DNA of 47,121 bases from the NCBI GenBank assembly GCA_964492925.1, contig CAZBMF010000004.1, forward strand, positions 1 to 47,121. The letters run 5' to 3'. The DNA comes from VMCP01 sp964492925. Its GTDB lineage: Bacteria > Bacteroidota > Bacteroidia > NS11-12g > UBA955. The notes under the pieces are model-generated. The model had not been told where the DNA came from and made no database searches. It was given only the letters and a program-made list of their open reading frames with translations. Of this stretch, positions 7,054 through 16,042 are shown piece by piece (the first letter of the stretch is position 1; the number at the start of each line of letters is the position of its first letter). The translations under genes and the position numbers were made by a program.

Positions 7054-8982
7054 CTATTCCTGTGAAAGAAGCCATTGCTCCATCACTTCGTCATATTTCT
7101 TTTGAAGGACAGCTATTTTGTCGGAATTGTCTTTATGTCCAATGGTAATTTCAACGAGCTTATCTGAATCAGATGAAATTTCTTCACTGTGCATCATTTC
7201 GGTAAGTTTATTGTTAGCCAATTCAAGTTCTTTCATTTCATTTTCAATTTGTTGCATTTCTTGTTCCAACTTTTGAATTTGATTTTTAGAAAGATTTTTC
7301 TTATTTGGATGATCATTGATTTCAACTTTCTTTGGTTCTTCTACCACTGTTTGAACCGTTTTTAGCGTGGGTTTTTCTTCAATTACCCTATTAGAATTCC
7401 ATTCATTAAATTCGTCGAAGGTACCCAAATACTCTTTCAATTCGCCATTCTCAATCCACCAAATTTTATTTGCAACACGACTAATAAACGTTCTATCATG
7501 CGATACAAAAATGATACTTCCCTCATAATTTTCAAGAGATTCAGCTAAAACTGATGTAGAGAACATATCCAAGTGGTTGGTAGGTTCATCTAACAGCAAG
7601 AAATTAGATTGGGTAATCAAGGTTTTCGCCAAGGCCAATCTCGACTTCTCACCTCCTGAAAGCACTTTTACCTTTTTAAAAACTTCTTCACCGGTAAACA
7701 AGAAGCATCCCAATACAGTTCTCAATTCCTTTTCAGTATACTCTGCACTTACTGTACCGATTTCATTTAACAAATCGTTTTTCAGGTTTAACGCTTCTAA
7801 CTGATGTTGTGCAAAGAAGGCAGCCTCGACATTCCAACCTAGCTCAATTTTACCTGATTGGTAAGGTTCAGTGCCATAGATCATTCTCAATAGCGTAGAT
7901 TTACCTTTACCATTGGCACCAACAATGGCAATTTTATCACCACGCATGACCTGACCAGAGCTTTTTGTTAAAATTCTTAAATCGCCATAACTTTTGTCAA
8001 CATCAATTAAATCAACAATTTGCTTTCCTGGATTGATGCGAATGTTAAATTTGATATCAAAGTCACTGCGCTCTTTTTCCTTAATTTCAATACGTTCAAT
8101 TTTATTGAGCATTTTCACCCTACTTTGAACAGCAGTTGATTTACTCGCTTTATACCTAAATCGGGATATAAATTGCATTTGTTGCTTAATAAACGATTGT
8201 TGATTTTCATATCGCCTTTGAAGCATTTCATCACGCTCCTCTTTTTGATCTAAATAATCAGAGAAATTGCCTTTGTAGTGATACAATTGTTGATGGGCTA
8301 CTTCTGCAATTCTATTCACTGTTTTATCTAAAAAGAAACGATCATGAGAAACAATCACATACGTTCCTTGATAATCAGCCAAATAATTTTCCAACCACTG
8401 AATTGTAGGCAAATCCAAATGGTTCGTAGGCTCATCTAACAACAACAAATCAGGTGCTTGTAACAACAGTCTTCCCAGCATAGCTCTCATTCTCCATCCC
8501 CCACTAAATTCCTTCAAAGGCTTTTGCAACATATCGGTTGTAAAACCCAAGCCTTCCAAAATTTTATCGCCTTGAGCTTGCCAGTCATACCCACCCAACT
8601 GCCCAAATTGATCTTGTAAATCTGTTAAGCGATTGATGCGTTTATCGTCGTATTGCGTTTCTAATTCATGCAGCAACTGGTTAATTTCTTGGTCAATTTT
8701 CACCAGATCTTCTCTACCAGCCATCACCACATCTCTCACACTTTCATGAAATTCCAAACTCAATAAATCTTGGTTTAAAAAACCAATTTTCAAACTTGAA
8801 GATTTTGAAAGACTTCCCTCTCTGAGGTCAAATTCACCAGCAACTACCCTCAAAAGAGTAGACTTACCTGTTCCATTTAATCCAACGAGCCCAATTTTTT
8901 CATTGGGTTTTATATGCCAACCGGCGTTACGATAAAGATATCTTCCAGCAAATTCAAATGAAAAGTCAACTAATGCAAGCAC
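7054..8982 (-). CDS. ABC-F family ATPase (YdiF/YheS-like)
   Basis: 642 residues with two ABC cassettes and no membrane domain. Cassette 1: Walker A GLNGTGKST (34-42), signature FSGGWRMRAM, Walker B LLLLDEPTNHLDL. Then a charged interdomain linker. Cassette 2: Walker A GANGKGKST, signature LSGGEKSRLALAK, Walker B FLLLDEPTNHLDM. The last ~120 residues are a Lys/Glu-rich coiled coil. ABC-F proteins bind the ribosomal E site and act in translation or antibiotic protection. The only usable start is GTG 8982, because an in-frame stop lies four codons upstream. A -7 box ends 4 nt before this GTG. A second ABC-F protein is at 23475-25391. Confidence 0.88.
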   Translation of the reverse strand: MLALVDFSFEFAGRYLYRNAGWHIKPNEKIGLVGLNGTGKSTLLRVVAGEFDLREGSLSKSSSLKIGFLNQDLLSLEFHESVRDVVMAGREDLVKIDQEINQLLHELETQYDDKRINRLTDLQDQFGQLGGYDWQAQGDKILEGLGFTTDMLQKPLKEFSGGWRMRAMLGRLLLQAPDLLLLDEPTNHLDLPTIQWLENYLADYQGTYVIVSHDRFFLDKTVNRIAEVAHQQLYHYKGNFSDYLDQKEERDEMLQRRYENQQSFIKQQMQFISRFRYKASKSTAVQSRVKMLNKIERIEIKEKERSDFDIKFNIRINPGKQIVDLIDVDKSYGDLRILTKSSGQVMRGDKIAIVGANGKGKSTLLRMIYGTEPYQSGKIELGWNVEAAFFAQHQLEALNLKNDLLNEIGTVSAEYTEKELRTVLGCFLFTGEEVFKKVKVLSGGEKSRLALAKTLITQSNFLLLDEPTNHLDMFSTSVLAESLENYEGSIIFVSHDRTFISRVANKIWWIENGELKEYLGTFDEFNEWNSNRVIEEKPTLKTVQTVVEEPKKVEINDHPNKKNLSKNQIQKLEQEMQQIENEMKELELANNKLTEMMHSEEISSDSDKLVEITIGHKDNSDKIAVLQKKYDEVMEQWLLSQE

Positions 8983-8986
8983 CGTG

Positions 8987-8994
8987 CAAAATTA
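8987..8994 (-). promoter_or_regulatory. -7 element TAATTTTG, leaderless spacing to the ABC-F gene
   Basis: Exact TAnnTTTG on the minus strand, then CACG, then the GTG start at 8982. The box supports GTG as the true start and implies a leaderless mRNA beginning with GTG. Confidence 0.55.
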
Positions 8995-9010
8995 ACCTCT
9001 CAATTCGGTA

Positions 9011-9502
9011 TTACCGAATTCTTCGCCAAATCATCACAAAATCATTCATAAAATATCCATCGCCAATGTCAAAATCAGCTACTTTTTCTATCACAAAACC
9101 ATGTTTAAAATAAAAATTTATGGCTTTATAATTCATTCTATTCACTTGTAAACGAATGGTTTGAGGTTTAAATTCAGCAATCATAAAATCTAAAAAACCT
9201 TTTCCCACACCACTTCTTTGCAGCTGGGTATCTACATACAATTTATTGATAAAAAATTCAGCTTCTTCTATTTCCTTGAGTGATAAAAATCCCAAATCTT
9301 TTCCTGAAACTTCATCTTTGGCAATAAAAAATTGATCTTTTGATTGCATTTGATGCATCAATGACTGCTTATCGTAAATTTTATTGAGCATATAGTTAAC
9401 TTGTTCTTGACCAATAATTTCCGGATAATGATCGTTCCAAATTTTATGTGCTAAATCAATAATTTTGTCTAAATCTTGTAAAGTTGCTTGATTAAATTGC
9501 AT
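9011..9502 (-). CDS. GNAT family N-acetyltransferase
   Basis: 163 residues from ATG 9502; an in-frame ATG at 9523 would add seven residues (MRYSCEF) not expected in the family. The start MQFNQATLQDLDKI is the usual first strand and helix of a GNAT. The acetyl-CoA pyrophosphate-binding motif is QLQRSGVGKGF, preceded by the FINKLYVD strand and followed by IRLQVNRMNYKAINFYFKHGF, the typical C-terminal GNAT signature. The substrate cannot be told; small-molecule and protein N-acetylation are both possible. It diverges from the ABC ATPase gene at 9541 with only ~38 bp between start codons. Confidence 0.82.
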   Translation of the reverse strand: MQFNQATLQDLDKIIDLAHKIWNDHYPEIIGQEQVNYMLNKIYDKQSLMHQMQSKDQFFIAKDEVSGKDLGFLSLKEIEEAEFFINKLYVDTQLQRSGVGKGFLDFMIAEFKPQTIRLQVNRMNYKAINFYFKHGFVIEKVADFDIGDGYFMNDFVMIWRRIR

Positions 9503-9540
9503 AAACTCACACGAATATCTCATTTTTGTAGTTCATTACA

Positions 9541-10260
9541 ATGCTCAACCTAAAGGAAATAACCACTGGATTTGCCACCAAGCAAAAAACGCAAGTGCTT
9601 CATGAAAATATTTCAGTTGAATTCGCACCAGGAAGTTTAACTTTATTGCTTGGCGCTAATGGAATTGGTAAATCGGTTTTTCTGAAAACATTGCTCAATA
9701 TTTTTCCAGCAATTTCGGGCTCTGTAACCTTCAACAATAAATCAATCAACCAATTACAACCCAACCAATTGGCCGATTATATTTCGTTGATGTTACCCAA
9801 TCCCCCAGCAATTGATCTCATGACATCCTTTGAAATTGCCATGAGCGGACAACAAAGATTTCAAAATACTTGGAAACTTGCACAAAATGTAGGGATATCA
9901 ACGGTTACAGCCTATTTTGAGAAGTGTAAAATTACCCATTTAATCAATCAAAACTTCGCACAGTTGTCTGATGGTGAAAAACAAAAAGTAATGCTTGTTC
10001 GTTGCCTTGCACAAGAAACACCCATTATTTTACTCGATGAACCAATGGCATTCCTTGACTACCCTAGTAGAAAACATTTTTTATCCCTCATTAAAAAAAT
10101 AGCCCTAGAGCAAAATAAAATCATCATTGTAAGCACCCACGACATTGAAATCTCACTACCTTTTGCAGATCAAATTTTAGCATTTTCGAAAAACAAATGG
10201 CAGTTTTTCTCCCAACCTGAAATATTTAGTACCAATCTCATTTTTGATGAAAAAGCGTAA
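9541..10260 (+). CDS. FecE-like ABC transporter ATP-binding protein, without permease
   Basis: 239 residues, single ABC cassette of the iron-siderophore/cobalamin importer class. Walker A is GANGIGKS, the signature is LSDGEKQKVMLVR, Walker B is IILLDEPMAFLDYPS, and the H-loop is STHD. Normally such ATPases sit with a FecCD-type permease and a binding protein; neither is adjacent here. The next gene (TrmN6-like) overlaps its 3' end by 14 bp, so the pair is cotranscribed. It probably energises an uptake system encoded elsewhere. Confidence 0.8.
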   Translation: MLNLKEITTGFATKQKTQVLHENISVEFAPGSLTLLLGANGIGKSVFLKTLLNIFPAISGSVTFNNKSINQLQPNQLADYISLMLPNPPAIDLMTSFEIAMSGQQRFQNTWKLAQNVGISTVTAYFEKCKITHLINQNFAQLSDGEKQKVMLVRCLAQETPIILLDEPMAFLDYPSRKHFLSLIKKIALEQNKIIIVSTHDIEISLPFADQILAFSKNKWQFFSQPEIFSTNLIFDEKA

Positions 10261-10975
10261 ACCGTTTGCATTCAAAAATTTCATTATTGAACAAGAACTT
10301 GTTACGCTTCCCGTTACAACCGATGCCTGTATTTTTGGATCATACTGTGAATTCAATAATCCATTAAACATGCTCGACATTGGTACTGGCACAGGAATTT
10401 TAGCGCTAATGATGAACCAAAAATATCCCAATGCCTACATTACCGGCATTGAAAAACATGGTCCAACTGCCCAACAAGCCGTTCAGAATATTGCTATCAA
10501 TAAAAAAAACAATAAAATTGACATTTTAGCAATAGATTTTTTCGACCATCAACCCGTGGAACTCTATGACGCCATCATTAGCAATCCTCCATTTTTTACA
10601 AATCAATTACAATCAGCAACTGAATTAAAAAACCAAGCACGACACTTCACAAATCATTCATTTTCTGATTTTTACATAAAAATATCTAAAGTTTTACACC
10701 CAAAAGGAAAGGCATCTATTTTATTGCCATATTCAGAAATTGAACCAATTTTGAAAGATTTGGAATTGTCTAAATTGAACATTCAAAGCTTCACAACGAT
10801 CCAACCAAATCCCTCAAAACCACCTCATTTAATCGTTATGGAATTGGGATTTGAACCGCCTCCTATATCCCTAATCAATAAAACTATTCTTGTAAGATCT
10901 GAACAACAAAAATTAACCACAGAAGCTTATAATTTATTAAATCCCTTTTATTTAGATCAGGCACTCAATTTGTAA
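10247..10975 (+). CDS. tRNA1(Val) (adenine-37-N6)-methyltransferase-like protein
   Basis: 242 residues from ATG 10247 (a TTG codon precedes it at 10244). It is a class I SAM methyltransferase: SAM-binding DIGTGTG (44-50), an acidic loop around GIEK (67-70), and the NPPFF motif (113-117) diagnostic of amino-group N6-adenine methylation. The N-terminal KPFAFKNFIIEQ segment and overall length match YfiC/TrmN6, which methylates A37 of tRNA1(Val) in E. coli. Substrate here is inferred from family resemblance. It overlaps the upstream ATPase gene by 14 bp. Confidence 0.8.
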   Translation: MKKRKPFAFKNFIIEQELVTLPVTTDACIFGSYCEFNNPLNMLDIGTGTGILALMMNQKYPNAYITGIEKHGPTAQQAVQNIAINKKNNKIDILAIDFFDHQPVELYDAIISNPPFFTNQLQSATELKNQARHFTNHSFSDFYIKISKVLHPKGKASILLPYSEIEPILKDLELSKLNIQSFTTIQPNPSKPPHLIVMELGFEPPPISLINKTILVRSEQQKLTTEAYNLLNPFYLDQALNL

Positions 10976-11034
10976 TCGGTTCATTCACAAAACTTTAATT
11001 TTGAAGTTATACAAAATGATGTATCTTCGTTTCT

Positions 11035-11253
11035 ATGAACATTTTAAAATATTCTGTAGAAAAATCTTTATTTGGCGTGTGTTCCCAACTAGCCGATAAG
11101 ATGAATATTTCCACCCGAAGTGTTAGAATGTCATTTATTTATGCTAGCTTCTTTACATTCGGTTCACCCATTATTTTTTATTTGGTGGCGGCATTTTGGA
11201 TGAATATCAAACGATATTCAAGAGAACAACGTACCCGAATTTGGGATTTATAA
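11035..11253 (+). CDS. PspC-domain small membrane protein
   Basis: 72 residues. The sequence SLFGVCSQLADKMNISTRSV followed by a hydrophobic segment (about residues 35-57) matches the PspC pattern GVCxGLAxxxxIxxxxVR plus one transmembrane helix. PspC domains occur in envelope-stress and anti-sigma-like proteins; the precise role of this stand-alone version is unknown. A one-mismatch -7 box (TATCTTCG, 11022-11029) lies 5 nt before the ATG. The stop is 3 bp from the convergent DUF6029 gene. Confidence 0.72.
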   Translation: MNILKYSVEKSLFGVCSQLADKMNISTRSVRMSFIYASFFTFGSPIIFYLVAAFWMNIKRYSREQRTRIWDL

Positions 11254-11256
11254 TCC

Positions 11257-12972
11257 TTAGAAGTTGCTGCTTACAGTGAACCTAACCCCACTGAAGGCCG
11301 GCTCTAATCTACAAATACCACCAGAACAGTTCACACCTGCTTGCTGTTTGATGTAAGAAATTGTATACACACTGTTTTTATGAACATACCCAATGAAAAA
11401 TGAAGGATAGTGCAATATTTCTTTAGAAATAGCCATATTTTCATATCGATGTGGTTCAACATTCAACATATCACCAACGGCCATCGAAAAGTTCTTTGTA
11501 AAGTAATATTCTAACACCAAATTGGCAAACGATCCTTGATCCTTATCCGTTTTTAAATATTGACCTTCAACTCTGAACGTTTTGCCCGATTTTGTTTTGT
11601 GCAACCATTCAAAAAATGGCGTAATGGTAACAACTGGTTCATATTCAGGCTCTTGCTCATATCTACCTTGGTTGTAATATACATTTTGAACACCCAATTT
11701 CAATTTGTCGTTACCAATACTCTGAACCAATTCTAAGTTGAACTCACGAAACAATTGTATGGGCTTCATGCTCCTAGAGCTAGAATCGAATTTTCCATTG
11801 CTTGCCAATGACTGCACATAACTTGAATTGAATGAAATACGTGTTTTCTTACCAATTTTGGCCTCAATTTCTCCTTGCACACCATCTTCACCTAAATCTT
11901 GCGCAGGAGCGTTGTAACGCGCCATCAATCTGTAAGTGTTTTGTTTTGTTAACGAGGGCAAATATGACACCAAACCATCTAATAAAATGGCATTGGGACT
12001 CGTTTTCAAAACAAAATGGTCAATGTGTCGGGCTTGTACATTTACACCCAACGATAAATTAGTATTACCCACTTTAATTTTGCTTTTTCCCCAACTTAAA
12101 GAGGTATAAAATACTTTTCCATCTTTCATTTTGAGTTTGTTGTCCATATCTACAATGGCTTCTTCACTTTTATAGTTTGCCTCTACATTCCAAGTAAAAT
12201 TTCCGAAGTAATAAGTAAAATAACCATTGAAACCATAAACATTGTATTTAGGAACAAATTGATCATCTCTTTCATAGTTGTTGATATTTGCCACTAACCA
12301 ACTCATGGATCCATCATCTAAAGTTCTGTTCAGAGCAGAGGCACCCACTTGTAAGGTACCAAATTTTGCTTCACCACTTGAATCTTTTCCTAAATCAATA
12401 GAGCCTTCAATATTTAAACCACTAATAACTTGAGGGTTATAATCAAATCTCTTTTTGTTGCTTCCTTTTTGATTTCCAGAAAAACCTTTGATTCTCCAGT
12501 TGTCGTTCAAGTTATATGCTAACCTTACACCTTGCATTGAATAATCAATTCCTATTTGCCTTTGTTCGTATGCACGGAACAATATTCCTGAACCAAACTG
12601 ATCGTAAAAAGAACCAACTGTGATATCCAACTCCCCCAATTTTTTGTTTGCCTGCCAAAAACCAATGCCGTGATTGGAATAAATTTCTAGAGGCGATAAT
12701 AAATTTGAGTTGTTAAATCCATCATAACGAACAATAAAGCTATAATCCTTAATTCGATATTGCATGAACAACCAAAAATCTGAGCTCACTACATTTCTAC
12801 CGTATACAGGCATCGTTCCGGTTGCTCCAATCTTCTCATCCCTCAAATATTTCTGACTATTTAAAAGCAAATTGCCCGTAAATTGCCCTTTATCATTTCC
12901 TGCATTTTGAGCATTTATTCTCCCAACGAATGCGGTGATTAACAACAAAAATATTCCTTTGTTCAATGTCAT
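11257..12972 (-). CDS. DUF6029-like outer-membrane beta-barrel protein
   Basis: 571 residues. An N-terminal signal peptide (hydrophobic GIFLLLITAFVG, ending near RINAQ) is followed by regularly alternating amphipathic strands with many Tyr, Asn and Phe residues and a terminal Phe (VSSNF), all expected of an outer-membrane barrel. The motif FYDQFGSGILFRAYEQR and the Cys pair in CSGGIC near the C-terminus agree with the Bacteroidota DUF6029 family as I remember it. Function unknown; transport or structural roles are possible. No operon partner: it faces miaB divergently. Confidence 0.68.
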   Translation of the reverse strand: MTLNKGIFLLLITAFVGRINAQNAGNDKGQFTGNLLLNSQKYLRDEKIGATGTMPVYGRNVVSSDFWLFMQYRIKDYSFIVRYDGFNNSNLLSPLEIYSNHGIGFWQANKKLGELDITVGSFYDQFGSGILFRAYEQRQIGIDYSMQGVRLAYNLNDNWRIKGFSGNQKGSNKKRFDYNPQVISGLNIEGSIDLGKDSSGEAKFGTLQVGASALNRTLDDGSMSWLVANINNYERDDQFVPKYNVYGFNGYFTYYFGNFTWNVEANYKSEEAIVDMDNKLKMKDGKVFYTSLSWGKSKIKVGNTNLSLGVNVQARHIDHFVLKTSPNAILLDGLVSYLPSLTKQNTYRLMARYNAPAQDLGEDGVQGEIEAKIGKKTRISFNSSYVQSLASNGKFDSSSRSMKPIQLFREFNLELVQSIGNDKLKLGVQNVYYNQGRYEQEPEYEPVVTITPFFEWLHKTKSGKTFRVEGQYLKTDKDQGSFANLVLEYYFTKNFSMAVGDMLNVEPHRYENMAISKEILHYPSFFIGYVHKNSVYTISYIKQQAGVNCSGGICRLEPAFSGVRFTVSSNF

Positions 12973-13053
12973 AAGAACTGCAAATATGCAAAAAAGGTTT
13001 CATACCCAACGCTATTTCATACTCGAAACATTCATTTGTAGTCAATTTGATGT

Positions 13054-13061
13054 TATTTTTG
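13054..13061 (+). promoter_or_regulatory. -7 element TATTTTTG for miaB
   Basis: Exact TAnnTTTG, 9 nt before ATG 13071. It lies inside the longer reading frame that opens at TTG 13047/ATG 13050, so those upstream starts would precede the transcription start and should be rejected. Confidence 0.55.
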
Positions 13062-13070
13062 CACCCTACA

Positions 13071-14468
13071 ATGTCAACCAACAGCGCAAACATTAAAAAT
13101 ACCAGAAAACTCTATGTTGAGAGTTACGGATGTGCAATGAACTTTGCTGATAGCGAAATTATTGCAAGTATCATGAATGAACATGGGTTTGTAAACACAA
13201 CAGATGAGCTTGATGCTGATGTCATTTTTTTGAACACTTGTGCCATTCGCGATAATGCCGAAACCAGAATCAGAGAGCGTTTAAAACACCTGAGAATGAA
13301 TAAAAAACACAACAATGACCTTATCATTGGTGTGTTGGGTTGTATGGCAGAACGTCTTAAAGACAAACTTCTAGAAGAAGAAAAATTGGTGGATGTAGTT
13401 GCTGGTCCAGACTCCTACCGCGATTTGCCCAAATTGGTTGCTGAAGTAGATGAAGGTGGACGCGCGATCAACGTTTTGCTCTCTAGGGAAGAAACTTATG
13501 GTGATCTTAACCCTGTGCGTTTAAACTCGAATGGCGTTACTGCTTTTGTGAGCATCATGCGCGGTTGCGACAATATGTGCAGCTTTTGTGTTGTGCCTTA
13601 TACCAGAGGCAGAGAACGTTCTAGAGATCCTCACAGCATTGTAGACGAAGTAAAAACACTTCAACTAAATGGCTACAAAGAAATTACATTGCTCGGCCAA
13701 AATGTAAATAGCTATCTTTATTTTGGTGGGGGACAAAAAAAAGAATTTAAAAAACTCACTCCCGAAGAACAAGCCCAAGCGGTAGATTTTGCCGACCTTT
13801 TGGAAATGGTGGCTTTGGCAGTTCCAAATATGAGAATTCGCTACAGTACCAGTCATCCCCGAGATATCAATGAAAAAGTGGTCATTACAATGGCCAAATA
13901 CAAAAACATTTGCAATTATATTCACCTACCTGCACAAAGCGGAAATAGCAGAATTCTCGACATCATGAGCAGGAATTATACCAGAGAATGGTACCTTGAT
14001 AAAATTAAAATGATTCGAAACATCATTCCTGATTGCGGCATTTCTTGCGACATCATTGCTGGTTTCTGCTCTGAAACTGAAGAAGAACACCAAGATACGC
14101 TGTCGCTCATTACCGAAGCCCGCTTTGATTTCAGCTATATGTATAAATACAGCGAACGACCTGGCACCCCAGCGGCTAAAAAACTTGCCGATGACGTTCC
14201 GGAAGAGGTAAAAAGCCGACGATTAACTGAAATTATTGAAACTCAAAATGCAATGAACTTGACCAAAAACAATGAACGAATTGGCAAAATTGTTGAAGTT
14301 CTAATTGAAGGTTCTAGCAAAAAAAGCGATACAGACTGGATGGGTAGATCAGACGAAAATATTGTTGTGGTTTTCCCTAAAGGAAATGAAAATAAAGGTG
14401 ATATGGTAAAAGTTCTCGTTGAACGTGCTACCGTTACAACCCTTATTGGAAAAGTAGTTAACCAATAA
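13071..14468 (+). CDS. miaB: tRNA-2-methylthio-N6-dimethylallyladenosine synthase
   Basis: 465 residues from ATG 13071. It shows the three-domain methylthiotransferase layout. The N-terminal UPF0004 domain has cluster cysteines Cys21, Cys57 and Cys91. The radical-SAM core carries GCDNMCSFC (Cys166, Cys170, Cys173) followed by VVPYTRGRERSR. A C-terminal TRAM domain binds tRNA. The enzyme inserts a methylthio group at C2 of i6A37 in tRNAs reading UNN codons. Length and motif spacing are those of MiaB rather than RimO or MtaB. It depends on Fe-S supply, for which the isc genes at 44761-47045 are candidates. Confidence 0.93.
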   Translation: MSTNSANIKNTRKLYVESYGCAMNFADSEIIASIMNEHGFVNTTDELDADVIFLNTCAIRDNAETRIRERLKHLRMNKKHNNDLIIGVLGCMAERLKDKLLEEEKLVDVVAGPDSYRDLPKLVAEVDEGGRAINVLLSREETYGDLNPVRLNSNGVTAFVSIMRGCDNMCSFCVVPYTRGRERSRDPHSIVDEVKTLQLNGYKEITLLGQNVNSYLYFGGGQKKEFKKLTPEEQAQAVDFADLLEMVALAVPNMRIRYSTSHPRDINEKVVITMAKYKNICNYIHLPAQSGNSRILDIMSRNYTREWYLDKIKMIRNIIPDCGISCDIIAGFCSETEEEHQDTLSLITEARFDFSYMYKYSERPGTPAAKKLADDVPEEVKSRRLTEIIETQNAMNLTKNNERIGKIVEVLIEGSSKKSDTDWMGRSDENIVVVFPKGNENKGDMVKVLVERATVTTLIGKVVNQ

Positions 14469-14477
14469 ACCTATTCA

Positions 14478-14876
14478 TTAATAATATTGTTTGCTCTTTC
14501 GAAACAATTTGGAGTAAATATCAAATTGCGATTTTGTTAGAGACTCTTTCATTTTGTCGAATTTTTCCGACCTAGCTTCTGAAATCAATTTCATCATTAC
14601 TGTTGGTACGTGAGGGTATTCTTCTTGAGCCTTTATTTTATTCAATTCATACGCTTTTTCAACCTCATAAATCTCACGCAACTTAGAATGGGTTAACCTA
14701 ACTTCCCCCGCAAACTTCATAATTTTAGAGGCAGCATTTGACTTTGCCGTTACATCACTCTTCTTACGATCCTTCAACCACTGCGGAATATCTGTCGTTT
14801 TTTCAAATGTCAACATTCGAACAATCTTAGACCAAATACCCACTTTCGTTGATTTTCTATCCTCTCTCTCAGACAT
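14478..14876 (-). CDS. Hypothetical basic helical protein
   Basis: 132 residues, not recognised. No signal peptide or membrane helix. The sequence is strongly charged (many Lys and Glu) and mostly predicted helical, with a central HSKLREIYEVEKAYELNK segment that could form a coiled coil. An exact -7 box TATTTTTG lies 16 nt before the ATG (14893-14900, minus strand), which supports a real, separately transcribed gene. Its stop is 9 bp from the miaB stop. It could be a nucleic-acid- or ribosome-associated protein, but nothing proves that. Confidence 0.6.
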   Translation of the reverse strand: MSEREDRKSTKVGIWSKIVRMLTFEKTTDIPQWLKDRKKSDVTAKSNAASKIMKFAGEVRLTHSKLREIYEVEKAYELNKIKAQEEYPHVPTVMMKLISEARSEKFDKMKESLTKSQFDIYSKLFRKSKQYY

Positions 14877-14892
14877 AACAGAAATTACACCA

Positions 14893-14900
14893 CAAAAATA
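14893..14900 (-). promoter_or_regulatory. -7 element TATTTTTG for the 132-residue protein
   Basis: Exact TAnnTTTG on the minus strand, 16 nt before ATG 14876. It sits just beyond the terminator of the threonine dehydrogenase gene. Confidence 0.45.
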
Positions 14901-14904
14901 ATAC

Positions 14905-14943
14905 CAAAAAAAAAGTTGACCAATTTTTCAATGGGTCAACTTT
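14905..14943 (-). terminator. Rho-independent terminator of the threonine dehydrogenase gene
   Basis: Read on the minus strand: stem AAAGTTGACC, a 12-nt loop, GGTCAACTTT (14912-14943), running directly into a T-tract. It lies 23 bp after the stop of the dehydrogenase gene and insulates the downstream 132-residue gene. Confidence 0.8.
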
Positions 14944-14966
14944 CAAAAATTCAACAAAATGACAAT

Positions 14967-15923
14967 TTATTGATATAACGGTTTAAGGTTTTTCAACATA
15001 TCTTCCGTCATTCTATCCAAGTCGTAATCTGGCTTCCAGCCCCAATCTTCTCGTGCTCTTGAATCATCAATCACCGCTGGCCAAGATTCGGCAATTTGTT
15101 GACGATAATCCACGTTGTACGTAATATTGAAGTCTGAAATGTGTTTTTGTATAGAAGCTGCAATTTCCTCAGGACCGAAGCTCATACCCGCCAAATTATA
15201 GCTGCTGCGTATTTTAATCTGTTCCGATGGAGCATGCATGATGTCTAAAGTTGCTTTTAATGCATCTGGCATATACAACATTGGCAAAACAGTGCCTTCC
15301 TTCAAAAAACACTCATGTGATTTTGTTTGCAACGCATCATGATAAATAGAAACTGCATAATCTGTGGTACCACCGCCCGGTGCCGATTTGTAACCAATCA
15401 ATCCAGGATATCTTAAACTACGGGTATCAACTCCCCAACGATTGTAATAATACTGCGCATACAATTCACCCGACAATTTACTAATTCCATAAACTGTTGT
15501 TGGGTCCATTGGACCAAATTGAGGCGTGTTATACCTTGGAGTATTTGGTCCAAACGCCGCAATACTGCTTGGCCAATAAACTCGCTTAATTACGCCCATA
15601 TCTCTCGCTGCATTGAGTACATGGAACAATCCATCCATGTTCAATTTCCAACCAAATTCTGGCATTTTTTCTGCCGTTGCACTCAACAATGCAGCCAAAT
15701 GATACACTTGTGTTGGCTTGTATTTTTCAACAATTTCACGGAAGGACTTTTCATCCAAAATATCCAATGTTTCAAAAGGACCTGCCTCAAAAACAGGGTT
15801 GTCAGATTTCTTCAAATCTGAAGCAATTACATTCGAATCTCCATAAATGCCTCTCAATGCTTCAACCAATTCGGTGCCCAATTGTCCGCATGATCCAATC
15901 ACCAATATTTTTTCCGTACCCAT
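14967..15923 (-). CDS. L-threonine 3-dehydrogenase, short-chain (epimerase-like) type
   Basis: 318 residues from ATG 15923. A longer frame to TTG 15968 adds an unlikely basic extension, whereas MGTEKILVIG starts directly with the Rossmann strand. NAD-binding GSCGQLG is at 10-16, the catalytic Ser is in PSSIAAFGP (118-126), and the Tyr-Lys pair is Y145-GIS-K149. The inserted GGGTTDYAVSIYHDAL stretch and C-terminal WPAVIDDSRAREDWGWKPD match SDR-type threonine dehydrogenases known from Flavobacterium-like bacteria. It oxidises threonine to 2-amino-3-ketobutyrate. The upstream region has three TTGCAA motifs (15935, 15944, 15976). Confidence 0.87.
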   Translation of the reverse strand: MGTEKILVIGSCGQLGTELVEALRGIYGDSNVIASDLKKSDNPVFEAGPFETLDILDEKSFREIVEKYKPTQVYHLAALLSATAEKMPEFGWKLNMDGLFHVLNAARDMGVIKRVYWPSSIAAFGPNTPRYNTPQFGPMDPTTVYGISKLSGELYAQYYYNRWGVDTRSLRYPGLIGYKSAPGGGTTDYAVSIYHDALQTKSHECFLKEGTVLPMLYMPDALKATLDIMHAPSEQIKIRSSYNLAGMSFGPEEIAASIQKHISDFNITYNVDYRQQIAESWPAVIDDSRAREDWGWKPDYDLDRMTEDMLKNLKPLYQ

Positions 15924-16042
15924 ATTTATTTGTTTTGCAAATTTTGCAACTATTCTTCGAATTAACAAAACTCATTTGCAAGAATAAAAAAATATCAAGG
16001 TAAATCAGAATTTGTTTTGCATTTTTGCCGTTTTATATATCA

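Noticed and set aside
13047..13070. Upstream starts for MiaB (TTG 13047, ATG 13050)
   Set aside because: The promoter box TATTTTTG (13054-13061) lies inside this stretch, and the family N-terminus fits ATG 13071.
15924..15968. Extended threonine dehydrogenase start at TTG 15968
   Set aside because: The extra residues precede a complete Rossmann start and are not expected in the family; ATG 15923 is better.
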